In this document: in pieces, positions 6,724 to 11,991 of the stretch
Position numbering within the stretch: the stretch's first letter is position 1
How the letters are laid out: each line of letters begins with the position of its first letter
Source: a virus
Virus record (IMG/VR): IMGVR_UViG_3300028272_000002
Coordinates: 1 to 34,527 of that record
DNA length: 34,527 bases
Reading direction: 5' to 3' (one strand)
Program-made: the position numbers and the translations under genes
The notes under the pieces: generated by a model
Databases searched by the model: none
What the model saw: the letters and a program-made list of their open reading frames with translations, nothing else
What the model was told of the DNA's origin: nothing

Positions 6724-7203
6724 ATGACGCCACAGAAATTTGTTGCAAAATGGGGGTTTCTCAGGGAAGATAAATTAGGATCAGAAAAAGATAATGAACC
6801 AAGGATGATCAAGATTCTCAAGAGATTAAACAAAGAGATGTTGAAAGATTTGGAGGAAATAATTAAAACTAACATGACAAAAAAAGTAATTATTTGGGAA
6901 CATACGACATTTAAGGATATCCCAGAACAGGATAATCTATTACATGATCCAAAAAAAATAGCTATGATAAAATTACAAATACATCCTGACGGAGTATGGT
7001 GGACAAGCGAGTATGAATATAAGGGAAGGAAAATACTTATTAAAGCAAAAAATGGACATGGGGTAAAGGCTCATGTTTTTTATCCTAATTCGGAAAAAGT
7101 ACAATTTACATTGCGATATAATTTTATGATTCCAAGTGATTTATTAAAAAAGGTACAAGTAAAAATAGATTTAAAGGAGGAAAAAAACAATGAAATTCAT
7201 TAA
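6724..7203 (+). CDS. hypothetical protein (159 aa)
   Basis: A 159-aa lysine-rich protein, unrecognised. The first half is helical and charged (ILKRLNKEMLKDLEEIIK). The second half is strand-rich and contains IHPDGVWWTSEYEYKGRK. There is no signal peptide or Cys cluster. A strong GGAGGAACAGCC leader precedes the ATG, much like that of the gene at 4605. Its 3' end overlaps the next gene by 14 bp. Base composition is more AT-rich than the flanking replication genes. Confidence 0.55.
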   Translation: MTPQKFVAKWGFLREDKLGSEKDNEPRMIKILKRLNKEMLKDLEEIIKTNMTKKVIIWEHTTFKDIPEQDNLLHDPKKIAMIKLQIHPDGVWWTSEYEYKGRKILIKAKNGHGVKAHVFYPNSEKVQFTLRYNFMIPSDLLKKVQVKIDLKEEKNNEIH

Positions 7204-7384
7204 TCAATTCGATGATGTTATTGAGGTTACCGATAAAATTACAGCTCACCTAAATGATTGTAAAGATGAATACAATTATGAGTACTTCCTGTCTCTGAGA
7301 GATGCAAAATTTTGGGTTCGGAAAAAAAGGAAAGTAAAATGTGAATGGAAGGAAGAGAAATGGTATTCATTTTTTTCTGATTAA
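7190..7384 (+). CDS. hypothetical protein (64 aa)
   Basis: A 64-aa ORF starting MKFINQFDDVIEVTDK, with a clear AAAGGAGG site 9 bases upstream of ATG inside the end of the previous gene. The C-terminal half is basic and aromatic (REAK-like FWVRKKRKVKCEWKEEKWY). The segment LSLRDAKFWV recalls EELRDAKAWI in the gene at 3713, but the match is too short to claim homology. Function unknown. Confidence 0.5.
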   Translation: MKFINQFDDVIEVTDKITAHLNDCKDEYNYEYFLSLRDAKFWVRKKRKVKCEWKEEKWYSFFSD

Positions 7385-7402
7385 AAAAGAAGCGGAGGAG
7401 TT

Positions 7403-7540
7403 TTGAAAACAGGCGAAATGACAGCACTAATTATTTATCTGATCGTGGCCATAATTCTTTTTTATGCAGGTTATTCTCTGGCGAAATTCGAGCAGAAAAC
7501 AGACGACATATATAAGAATTTATTAAAACGGAAAAAATGA
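7403..7540 (+). CDS. single-pass membrane micro-protein (45 aa)
   Basis: A TTG at 7403, 3 bp after GCGGAGGAG, opens 45 codons; an internal ATG at 7418 would give 40. Residues about 6-27 (MTALIIYLIVAIILFYAGYS) form a transmembrane helix, followed by a basic cytoplasmic-type tail. Stop TGA 7538-7540 is directly followed by, and overlaps, possible next starts (7537, 7541). Function unknown. Confidence 0.45.
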   Translation: MKTGEMTALIIYLIVAIILFYAGYSLAKFEQKTDDIYKNLLKRKK

Positions 7541-7752
7541 ATGACCAAAAATTCACAAAAAGAATGTTCAAAATCTGGTCAAAGCTATTCGAAAATGGCA
7601 GGACTCTTTGCGTTCTTAAATGGGGCATAACGCTTTGCAGCTATGAGCAGTACAGCCTTGCAGTATTTTTCAAGTTTGCACGTAAGTATCTGGCTGTATT
7701 GCTTATAGGTGCGGTTATGCCCCGTTTTTCTTTGCGTTCTTATTTAGAATAA
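7537..7752 (+). CDS. doubtful ORF read through an attC-like hairpin
   Basis: ATG 7537 overlaps the previous stop (ATGA) and opens 71 codons, but from residue 24 the frame runs through the large inverted repeat 7622-7723, so its C-terminus is probably not a real gene product. A competing frame from ATG 7541 gives 29 codons and stops at TAA 7628-7630, inside the first arm of the hairpin. This is where integron-cassette genes often stop. The original gene here may have been truncated by the insertion. Confidence 0.25.
   Translation: MNDQKFTKRMFKIWSKLFENGRTLCVLKWGITLCSYEQYSLAVFFKFARKYLAVLLIGAVMPRFSLRSYLE
7607..7632 (+). repeat. 26-bp direct repeat, copy 1
   Basis: The 26-bp sequence begins TTTGCGTTCTTAAAT and ends GGGGCATAACG. 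An exact second copy lies at 8377-8402, 770 bp away, and a third partial copy (TTTGCGTTCTTA) at 7731-7742. Its second half is the 5' arm of the hairpin at 7622-7723. Confidence 0.85.
7622..7723. repeat. attC-like long imperfect hairpin
   Basis: Outer arms GGGGCATAAC (7622-7631) and GTTATGCCCC (7714-7723) are exact inverse complements. Inner arms 7641-7657 and 7692-7708 pair over 17 bp with only two G-U pairs. An asymmetric unpaired part (9 versus 5 nt) separates them, and the apical loop is 34 nt. The layout of R boxes (GCATAAC and GTTATGC), spacers and inner boxes matches the folded attC sites of integron cassettes, though the R boxes deviate from the strict RYYYAAC/GTTRRRY rule. T5 after the second arm also allows a terminator role. 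No integron integrase is seen in the window. Confidence 0.5.
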
Positions 7753-7791
7753 AATTAAATTACAAAATAAGTGAAAATAATTGTAGAAATA

Positions 7792-7823
7792 TTTGGCGAT
7801 TACAAAATAACGTTGTATATTTG
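7792..7823 (+). promoter_or_regulatory. consensus Bacteroidetes promoter of the inserted unit
   Basis: TTTG (7792-7795), 20-bp spacer, TATATTTG (7816-7823): a full match to TTTG-N20-TAnnTTTG. Transcription should start near 7830, about 40 bp before the gene at 7869. This gives the inserted unit its own promoter, as expected for a moron or autonomous cassette. Confidence 0.7.
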
Positions 7824-7868
7824 TAGTGTAATAATTAATTAAATGTTTCACAAATAAAATTTACGACA

Positions 7869-8201
7869 ATGAAAACTTTAGAAATTTACAAAACAAGAAA
7901 AGACGAATTAGTAGAAAAAACTATCGAATTAATGCCAACTGCTTTAAGCGGTGACCGCGCAAACAGAACATTCTTCTTTAAAGTTGATGAAGAAACAAAC
8001 GAATTGACAGTTGATTACTTGTACTACTTAGGTCAGCAATCATTAAGCGAAAATTGTTTTTACACTATTAAAGACCACGAAACACCAGACCCAGCAGATT
8101 TTGGTTACGAAAGTATTGATGAAATGGATTTTGACGCTTGTGGATTTACTGAGCAGATTGAAAATGCAATTGAAGAAAAAATAATGTTAATTGAACAATA
8201 A
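7869..8201 (+). CDS. hypothetical acidic protein in cassette-like insert (110 aa)
   Basis: A 110-aa acidic protein starting MKTLEIYKTRKDELVEKT and ending in a Glu-rich helix (QIENAIEEKIMLIEQ). No domain is recognised and there is no export signal. It has its own consensus promoter and lies between the two copies of the 26-bp repeat. Its AT-rich, A-ending codon choice (GAA, AAA, TTA) differs from the late phage genes. Its TAA overlaps the ATG of the next ORF (TAATG), so the two are translationally coupled. Both look like accessory cargo. Confidence 0.6.
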   Translation: MKTLEIYKTRKDELVEKTIELMPTALSGDRANRTFFFKVDEETNELTVDYLYYLGQQSLSENCFYTIKDHETPDPADFGYESIDEMDFDACGFTEQIENAIEEKIMLIEQ

Positions 8202-8389
8202 TGTTCTGGTTTTTAAACAAGCAAACAAACACTCCTGAAATTTTGGGGAGTGTTTCCGCTATCTGTGCGAAAACAGAATTAAAAGAAGATGCTCTATACT
8301 ATCATTTTTCACGCCTCAAAAGAACTGAATTTGAGAATGAAAAATACAGGATAGTAAAATGCAAGGTTGTTCGTGCTTTGCGTTCTTAA
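8201..8389 (+). CDS. small HTH-like protein in cassette-like insert (62 aa)
   Basis: A 62-aa basic protein coupled to the previous gene. The segment LGSVSAICAKTELKEDALYYHFSR (about 16-39) has the spacing of a helix-turn-helix, followed by NEKYRIVKCKVVR. I recall similar short proteins in Flavobacteriia and their phages. Its stop codon (8387-8389) lies within the second copy of the 26-bp repeat, 5 bp before the R-box-like GCATAAC at 8395, again as in a cassette gene. A DNA-binding regulator is possible but unproven. Confidence 0.5.
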   Translation: MFWFLNKQTNTPEILGSVSAICAKTELKEDALYYHFSRLKRTEFENEKYRIVKCKVVRALRS

Positions 8390-8402
8390 ATGGGGCATAA
8401 CG
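8377..8402 (+). repeat. 26-bp direct repeat, copy 2 (half attC-like site)
   Basis: An exact copy of 7607-7632. After GGGGCATAACG the sequence differs from copy 1, and no complementary GTTATGCCCC arm follows before the next gene. This copy therefore looks like the 5' half of a site whose 3' half has been lost. The 62 bp from 8403 to 8464 hold no other clear signal. Confidence 0.8.
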
Positions 8403-8464
8403 GTTCGTATATGAAAAGTACCGGATTTAAAACACAAATTTTTAAACTTAAAATATAATTTGAT

Positions 8465-8851
8465 ATGAAAACAAATTTTAGATTACCAGTAAAAGCAAGG
8501 TATTTTTTATATACTTTGTTAACGTGCGTTTTTTGCGCATCGGCTTACTCGCAAGATTGCGGAACGTGGATAAAAGATACTACGTATTGCGAAAGTTGGA
8601 TTAGTATTGATACGATTAATTACAACCAGAATGCTGATACCACATGGACTTATACAGAATGGCAGTTTGCCATGAATCCCGCACTAACTTATTTAGTTTA
8701 TTGTCCATGTGGTTGTGGGTACGATAATTGGGAAATTCGCAAAAGAGTAAGTGCGGTGGGAGTAATACAGCAACAAAAAAGAGTTACAACTTATAAATAC
8801 GTAGAAAGTGAATTTGAAAAACGTTTACGCTCATTAAAAAATGCACGTTAA
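8465..8851 (+). CDS. exported cysteine-rich protein (128 aa)
   Basis: A 128-aa protein with an N-terminal signal peptide: basic start, hydrophobic run FLYTLLTCVFCASA, and a Bacteroidetes-type cleavage region AYSQ at about residue 30. The mature part has paired Cys residues (CGTW, YCES and the cluster CPCGCG near residue 75), likely disulfides in the periplasm, and ends in a basic helix. Function unknown. It sits between the cassette-like insert and the phage paralogue at 8882, so it may be further cargo. A self-complementary CGTTAACG overlaps its stop. Confidence 0.55.
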   Translation: MKTNFRLPVKARYFLYTLLTCVFCASAYSQDCGTWIKDTTYCESWISIDTINYNQNADTTWTYTEWQFAMNPALTYLVYCPCGCGYDNWEIRKRVSAVGVIQQQKRVTTYKYVESEFEKRLRSLKNAR

Positions 8852-8881
8852 CGTATATGTATATACAGTTAAGATAAAATT

Positions 8882-9001
8882 ATGATTGAACATTTCAGAA
8901 AGAAAGTCCCTAACGGGATGTGGTGGATGCGGATCCGGATAGGCAATCTTGAAATTACGTTTCCGATATTCAAATACAAACTGAAAAATGAAAACAAATA
9001 A
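8882..9001 (+). CDS. small protein, paralogue of the 4405-4599 ORF
   Basis: A 39-aa ORF (MIEHFRKKVPNGMWWMRIRIG...) containing FPIFKYKLK. It shares the motif pair and a 27-bp identical DNA segment with the ORF at 4405-4599 but lacks that copy's acidic tail. The conservation of protein sequence around a changed third-position background indicates real coding. It is basic and aromatic, with no membrane segment. Function unknown. Confidence 0.55.
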   Translation: MIEHFRKKVPNGMWWMRIRIGNLEITFPIFKYKLKNENK

Positions 9002-9143
9002 GAAATCTCATGCCTGGAAAATATTATGGCTGCTCTGGGGTCGCAAGAAAGCTGAAAGCGTTGATGATGACATGGATTTATGTCTGAATATTATTGATAA
9101 ATATTTAAGTAAATATGATCTGATTCAAAAGAAAAGGAAATGA
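8988..9143 (+). CDS. small basic protein (51 aa)
   Basis: A 51-aa ORF overlapping the end of the previous gene by 14 bp in another frame. It starts MKTNKKSHAWKILWLLWGRK, with a short amphipathic or hydrophobic patch (WKILWLLW), then an acidic helix and a Lys-rich end. No domain recognised. It may associate with the membrane surface. Confidence 0.4.
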   Translation: MKTNKKSHAWKILWLLWGRKKAESVDDDMDLCLNIIDKYLSKYDLIQKKRK

Positions 9144-9162
9144 TAAATGTAAATAAAAAACA

Positions 9163-9669
9163 ATGAAAACACAAAATATTGGGCTAATTTTACTTTGCAT
9201 AATGTTTTGTGTTCAAACCTGTAAGGGTCAGGAGATTGGCAGCACCTTCGGATATAACGGGAATATCTACACTACCATTGAGGTTGGCTACCAGGTTAAG
9301 CATATCCAAACAACTGCTTATCTGGCCATTCCATTTTGGCAGTCAGGTAATATAACGCACGTTGATAAATTGTGGCATTATCGATCGCTTGGATATTTTA
9401 CCGGACTACGAGCAAAATATCTATGGAGGCGATTTGCCATTGGTGCGGCCCTGCAATATGAAAAATACTGTTATGATCTGACTTTGCTTGTCACCCATCC
9501 ACCTGGGGAAAAGGCGAAAATGCGAGACTGGAGAATTACTCCGGTGGCTTGCTTCGATTATAAATTACATCAGAATATCAGCATTGGCATCAATGCTGGG
9601 CAAATTCCGGATTTACATTTGAGATTTAACGTTAAATTAAACAATCATGGGAAAAACAGCAATGAGTAA
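9163..9669 (+). CDS. exported, probably beta-barrel-like protein (168 aa)
   Basis: A 168-aa protein with signal peptide MKTQNIGLILLCIMFCVQTCKGQ; cleavage is likely near residue 22, and the Cys residues leave a lipoprotein reading open. The mature part alternates polar and aromatic residues in short strands (YTTIEVGYQVK, TTAYLAIPFW, FAIGAALQYEK, ISIGINAGQI), typical of a small outer-membrane barrel. A phage-encoded surface protein could change the host envelope, for example in superinfection exclusion; that is inference. It ends overlapping the next ORF's first codons. Confidence 0.55.
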   Translation: MKTQNIGLILLCIMFCVQTCKGQEIGSTFGYNGNIYTTIEVGYQVKHIQTTAYLAIPFWQSGNITHVDKLWHYRSLGYFTGLRAKYLWRRFAIGAALQYEKYCYDLTLLVTHPPGEKAKMRDWRITPVACFDYKLHQNISIGINAGQIPDLHLRFNVKLNNHGKNSNE

Positions 9670-10030
9670 AATTAATAATTATAAAGCAAGTTGGATTTGC
9701 GTAATAGGTTCAATCCCTAAAAACAAATTACCATTTGATTGTGACAAATCGATGCAACTTGCCGTTAAAAAAGCCTATTATCAGACAACCAATAATAATG
9801 ATTATACTCATTATTATTCTGGATGGTGGTTCAATGATAAAACAGCTAATTTGATTATTGATATCATGGCACTTGGTAATGATGATTCAAAAATAAAAGA
9901 AATTAAGAAAATAGTTTATAGTAAGGAGAAAGCTTATATATACAAATCTCCACAATCCCGATTACCGGGTGAAACCGTAAAGGCATTTGCCTTTAGGATA
10001 GCATTAAAAAAAATATCTGGAAAACCTTAA
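9662..10030 (+). CDS. hypothetical protein (122 aa)
   Basis: A 122-aa protein starting MSKINNYKASWICVIGSIPK; an upstream in-frame ATG at 9647 would add five residues inside the previous gene. The segments SGWWFNDKTANLIIDIMALG and the Lys-rich C-terminus suggest a soluble alpha/beta protein. No motif is recognised. It is coupled to the exported barrel-like protein by overlap. Confidence 0.5.
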   Translation: MSKINNYKASWICVIGSIPKNKLPFDCDKSMQLAVKKAYYQTTNNNDYTHYYSGWWFNDKTANLIIDIMALGNDDSKIKEIKKIVYSKEKAYIYKSPQSRLPGETVKAFAFRIALKKISGKP

Positions 10031-10041
10031 TAAAAAAAATT

Positions 10042-10175
10042 ATGAAAATCACAAGAATTGACATTATGGCCAGTATTTTGGTATAGCCGTAGGGCTATTC
10101 ATAGCATTCCTTATATGGCATAAGCCTAAAGAATCTCCACTCCTTAGATGGCTAAGGTTTATAAAAGATAATTAA
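10042..10175 (+). pseudogene. possible frameshifted small membrane protein
   Basis: ATG 10042 gives only 14 codons before TAG. In another frame of the same stretch a sensible membrane segment appears (FGIAVGLFIAFLIWHK, then a basic tail RWLRFIKDN) and ends at TAA 10173-10175, one base before the next start. A one-base shift near 10060 would join the two into a protein of about 44 aa. It is either a decayed gene, a sequencing error, or an ORF using an unusual start. Confidence 0.3.
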
Positions 10176-10370
10176 ATGGAAGAGTTAGTTGAGATTGTTT
10201 GTCTTGAGTGTGGGCATAAGTTTGAGGTTAAATCAAATGGTCATTCTCTGGCTATGTATGATCAGGATCGGTCTATACATTGTGCATTTGATGGTGAAAA
10301 ACTGAAATGCCCTGAATGTGGACAGGAACAATTAATATTCAAAGGTTATGAAAAAGCTAAAAAGATTTAA
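10176..10370 (+). CDS. zinc-ribbon small protein (64 aa)
   Basis: A 64-aa protein with CLEC (Cys9, Cys12) and CPEC (Cys45, Cys48), the two knuckles of a zinc ribbon, separated by 32 residues. It starts directly after the preceding TAA and overlaps the next gene by 23 bp. Such proteins often bind nucleic acid or mediate protein contacts; no specific role can be read. Confidence 0.55.
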   Translation: MEELVEIVCLECGHKFEVKSNGHSLAMYDQDRSIHCAFDGEKLKCPECGQEQLIFKGYEKAKKI

Positions 10371-10536
10371 TTGGGAGGATGATCGTCTTGAATATAAGGG
10401 CTGGAAGGCGGTTATTACAAATGATAACTTTTACGAGATTACATCCCCGGAAGGTGAGCGGATAATCGGTAGTGAGGTAAATCAGAAAGAAGCCAGAAAG
10501 ATGATCGAGAACTTTTTATTTCTGAGAGCGAAATAA
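10348..10536 (+). CDS. hypothetical protein (62 aa)
   Basis: A 62-aa ORF starting MKKLKRFNWEDDRLEYKGWK. The pattern YKGWKAVITNDNFYEITSPEG suggests a short beta hairpin-rich fold, followed by a helix (QKEARKMIENFLFL). It overlaps the zinc-ribbon gene in another frame. Function unknown. Confidence 0.45.
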   Translation: MKKLKRFNWEDDRLEYKGWKAVITNDNFYEITSPEGERIIGSEVNQKEARKMIENFLFLRAK

Positions 10537-10580
10537 TCCGGAAGTTATTAACCGACAATATTATTTATTGATTTTAGTAA

Positions 10581-10588
10581 TATATTTG
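10581..10588 (+). promoter_or_regulatory. possible -7 promoter element
   Basis: TATATTTG at 10581-10588 is a full match to TAnnTTTG, but no TTTG lies at the usual distance upstream (expected near 10557). If active, transcription would start near 10595, so the short gene here would have little or no leader. Confidence 0.3.
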
Positions 10589-10594
10589 TATCCT

Positions 10595-10804
10595 ATGTGG
10601 ACACAGTTTATGTACCGTCTTTGTGGTTTTGAACTGAAAAAGGGCGGAGATTCAATATGTAAATGGGAGGCTTATGCGGAGGTGAAGGATGATCCTGATG
10701 CAATGGAATCCCTGCTTTGCGGTATGCATCCTGTCATAAGACGTATCAAAAAGGATAATACTGTTATGGAAGAAATCTGGAAAAAAAACAGAAAAAGAAT
10801 ATAA
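10595..10804 (+). CDS. hypothetical protein (69 aa)
   Basis: Starts considered are TTG 10568, ATG 10595 (MWTQFMYRLCGFELKKGG) and ATG 10610. The protein is a small Cys-containing, charged polypeptide with acidic middle (EVKDDPDAMESLLCG) and a Lys/Arg-rich end. No domain is recognised. It is followed by 42 bp without features and then the radical SAM gene. Confidence 0.4.
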   Translation: MWTQFMYRLCGFELKKGGDSICKWEAYAEVKDDPDAMESLLCGMHPVIRRIKKDNTVMEEIWKKNRKRI

Positions 10805-10846
10805 ACAAATGAGATTCTGCAAAATTATAAAGTTCTTTTTGAATAA

Positions 10847-11569
10847 ATGAATATAATTTATGAACCAAGGGGCAAGGCCAGAGAATATAGCGAGCTTGCA
10901 ATAAATCTTTATACTGGTTGCCTACATGCTTGTAAGTATTGCTATTGTCCTAAAATACAATTTAAAACGCTTGAAGATTGGTCAGCGAATCCGCAAGCCA
11001 GAAAAGACATCCTAAAACATCTTGAAAAAGATGCCCAAAATCATCGGGGCGAAAAGAGAGAGGTTTTATTGTGTTTCATGTCTGATCCTTATCAATCTGA
11101 TAAGGCGGCAGAAGTAACCCATCAAGCACTTTTGATACTTGAAAGAAATGAATTTAAGAAAGTTACCATTTTGACAAAAGCCGGATTCAGGGCAATGAAT
11201 GATTTCGATATTTTGAAGCGGAATAACTGGAGATTTGGAAGCACAATTATTTTCGATAATGAAAAAAGCCGGCAGGAATGGGAACCCTCGGCACCATCTA
11301 TAAAAAGCAGGATCGATGCCTTGAAATATGCTCATACACAAGATATATTTACATGGGTGTCAATAGAACCGGTGATTTATCAAAAGGAAAGCCTCAATCT
11401 GATAAGGAACCTACTTCCATTTGTTAATTATTGGAAAATAGGGAAGTTGAATAATTTTCCATCCATCGAAAAGAAAATCGACTGGAAAGCTTTTTATAAT
11501 GAAGCGAAAAAATTGATTCCTGATGAAAATGTTTATTATAAAATTGATTTGCTTAATGCAATAAAATAA
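10847..11569 (+). CDS. radical SAM protein, SplB/photolyase-like family
   Basis: A 240-aa protein with the radical SAM cluster motif C25-x3-C29-x2-C32 (CLHACKYCYC) near the N-terminus, preceded by YEPRGKAREYSELAINLYTG, as in the family annotated as DNA repair photolyase or spore photoproduct lyase-like (COG1533). The partial barrel continues with LLCFMSDPYQ, KKVTILTKAG and WVSIEPVI. It should bind a 4Fe-4S cluster and S-adenosylmethionine in the cytoplasm. The substrate is unknown; DNA or nucleoside modification is possible for a phage copy. It is the last gene before the terminator at 11603. Confidence 0.75.
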   Translation: MNIIYEPRGKAREYSELAINLYTGCLHACKYCYCPKIQFKTLEDWSANPQARKDILKHLEKDAQNHRGEKREVLLCFMSDPYQSDKAAEVTHQALLILERNEFKKVTILTKAGFRAMNDFDILKRNNWRFGSTIIFDNEKSRQEWEPSAPSIKSRIDALKYAHTQDIFTWVSIEPVIYQKESLNLIRNLLPFVNYWKIGKLNNFPSIEKKIDWKAFYNEAKKLIPDENVYYKIDLLNAIK

Positions 11570-11572
11570 TAC

Positions 11573-11603
11573 TTGACAATCGTTCAAAAAAAAACTAATT
11601 TTG
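11573..11603 (+). promoter_or_regulatory. late-operon promoter before terS
   Basis: TTG (11573-11575, in TTGACA), 20-bp spacer, then TAATTTTG (11596-11603), a full TAnnTTTG match. Transcription should start near 11610, about 19 bp before terS, so the mRNA leader is very short. The last base of the -7 element is the first base of the terminator hairpin. Confidence 0.6.
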
Positions 11604-11628
11604 CTGCTCTGACAGGGCAGCTTTTTTT
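11603..11628 (+). terminator. intrinsic terminator between early and late regions
   Basis: GCTGCTCT pairs with AGGGCAGC (8 bp, one G-U) around a 3-nt loop at 11603-11621, followed by seven T (11622-11628). It would end transcription from the accessory region immediately before the terS ATG at 11629. A transcript begun at the overlapping promoter would lack the 5' arm and so escape termination. Confidence 0.75.
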
Positions 11629-11991
11629 ATGAAATATGATATAGAACATACTAGTAAGATTATTGAAGCATTGAACAATGGTGAAGGCAGGGTTAGGGCG
11701 TGTAAAATTGTTGATATTCATTATTCAACTTTTATTGAATGGATGGATAAACCCGAATTCTCCGAACAGGTTAAAAAAGCTGAATCAACGGGTGATGATA
11801 AGATTAAGGACTTGCAAAAGCGGAAGATCATCGAGGACAAATCCTGGACATCGGGGGCCTGGTGGCTGGAACGTAATTATCCTGATCAATACCGGCAACG
11901 TATTGAGCAGACCGGAGATCCTATCATTCCAAATTTGGGACTTTCATATGAAGAACTTTGCAAGTTGAAATATGGAAAAGCGGGGGATTGA
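11629..11991 (+). CDS. terS: terminase small subunit
   Basis: A 120-aa protein. The N-terminal half is a helix-turn-helix (RVRACKIVDIHYSTFIEWMD, about 22-41) as in phage terminase small subunits, which bind the packaging site. The middle helical region contains the typical SWTSGAWWLERNYPDQY (about 72-88). The extreme C-terminus (GLSYEELCKLKYGK) likely contacts TerL. It starts right after a terminator T-run and overlaps terL by 20 bp. Confidence 0.85.
   Translation: MKYDIEHTSKIIEALNNGEGRVRACKIVDIHYSTFIEWMDKPEFSEQVKKAESTGDDKIKDLQKRKIIEDKSWTSGAWWLERNYPDQYRQRIEQTGDPIIPNLGLSYEELCKLKYGKAGD

Noticed and set aside
7607-8402. Direct repeats considered as ends of an insertion sequence
   Set aside because: No transposase in the segment and the repeats are direct, with a hairpin on one side only.
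8846-8866. CGTTAACG and GTATAT/ATATAC self-complementary pieces after the exported protein, considered as another attC-like site or terminator
   Set aside because: Short, AT-rich, no T-run, and no R-box-like arms; not enough for a call.
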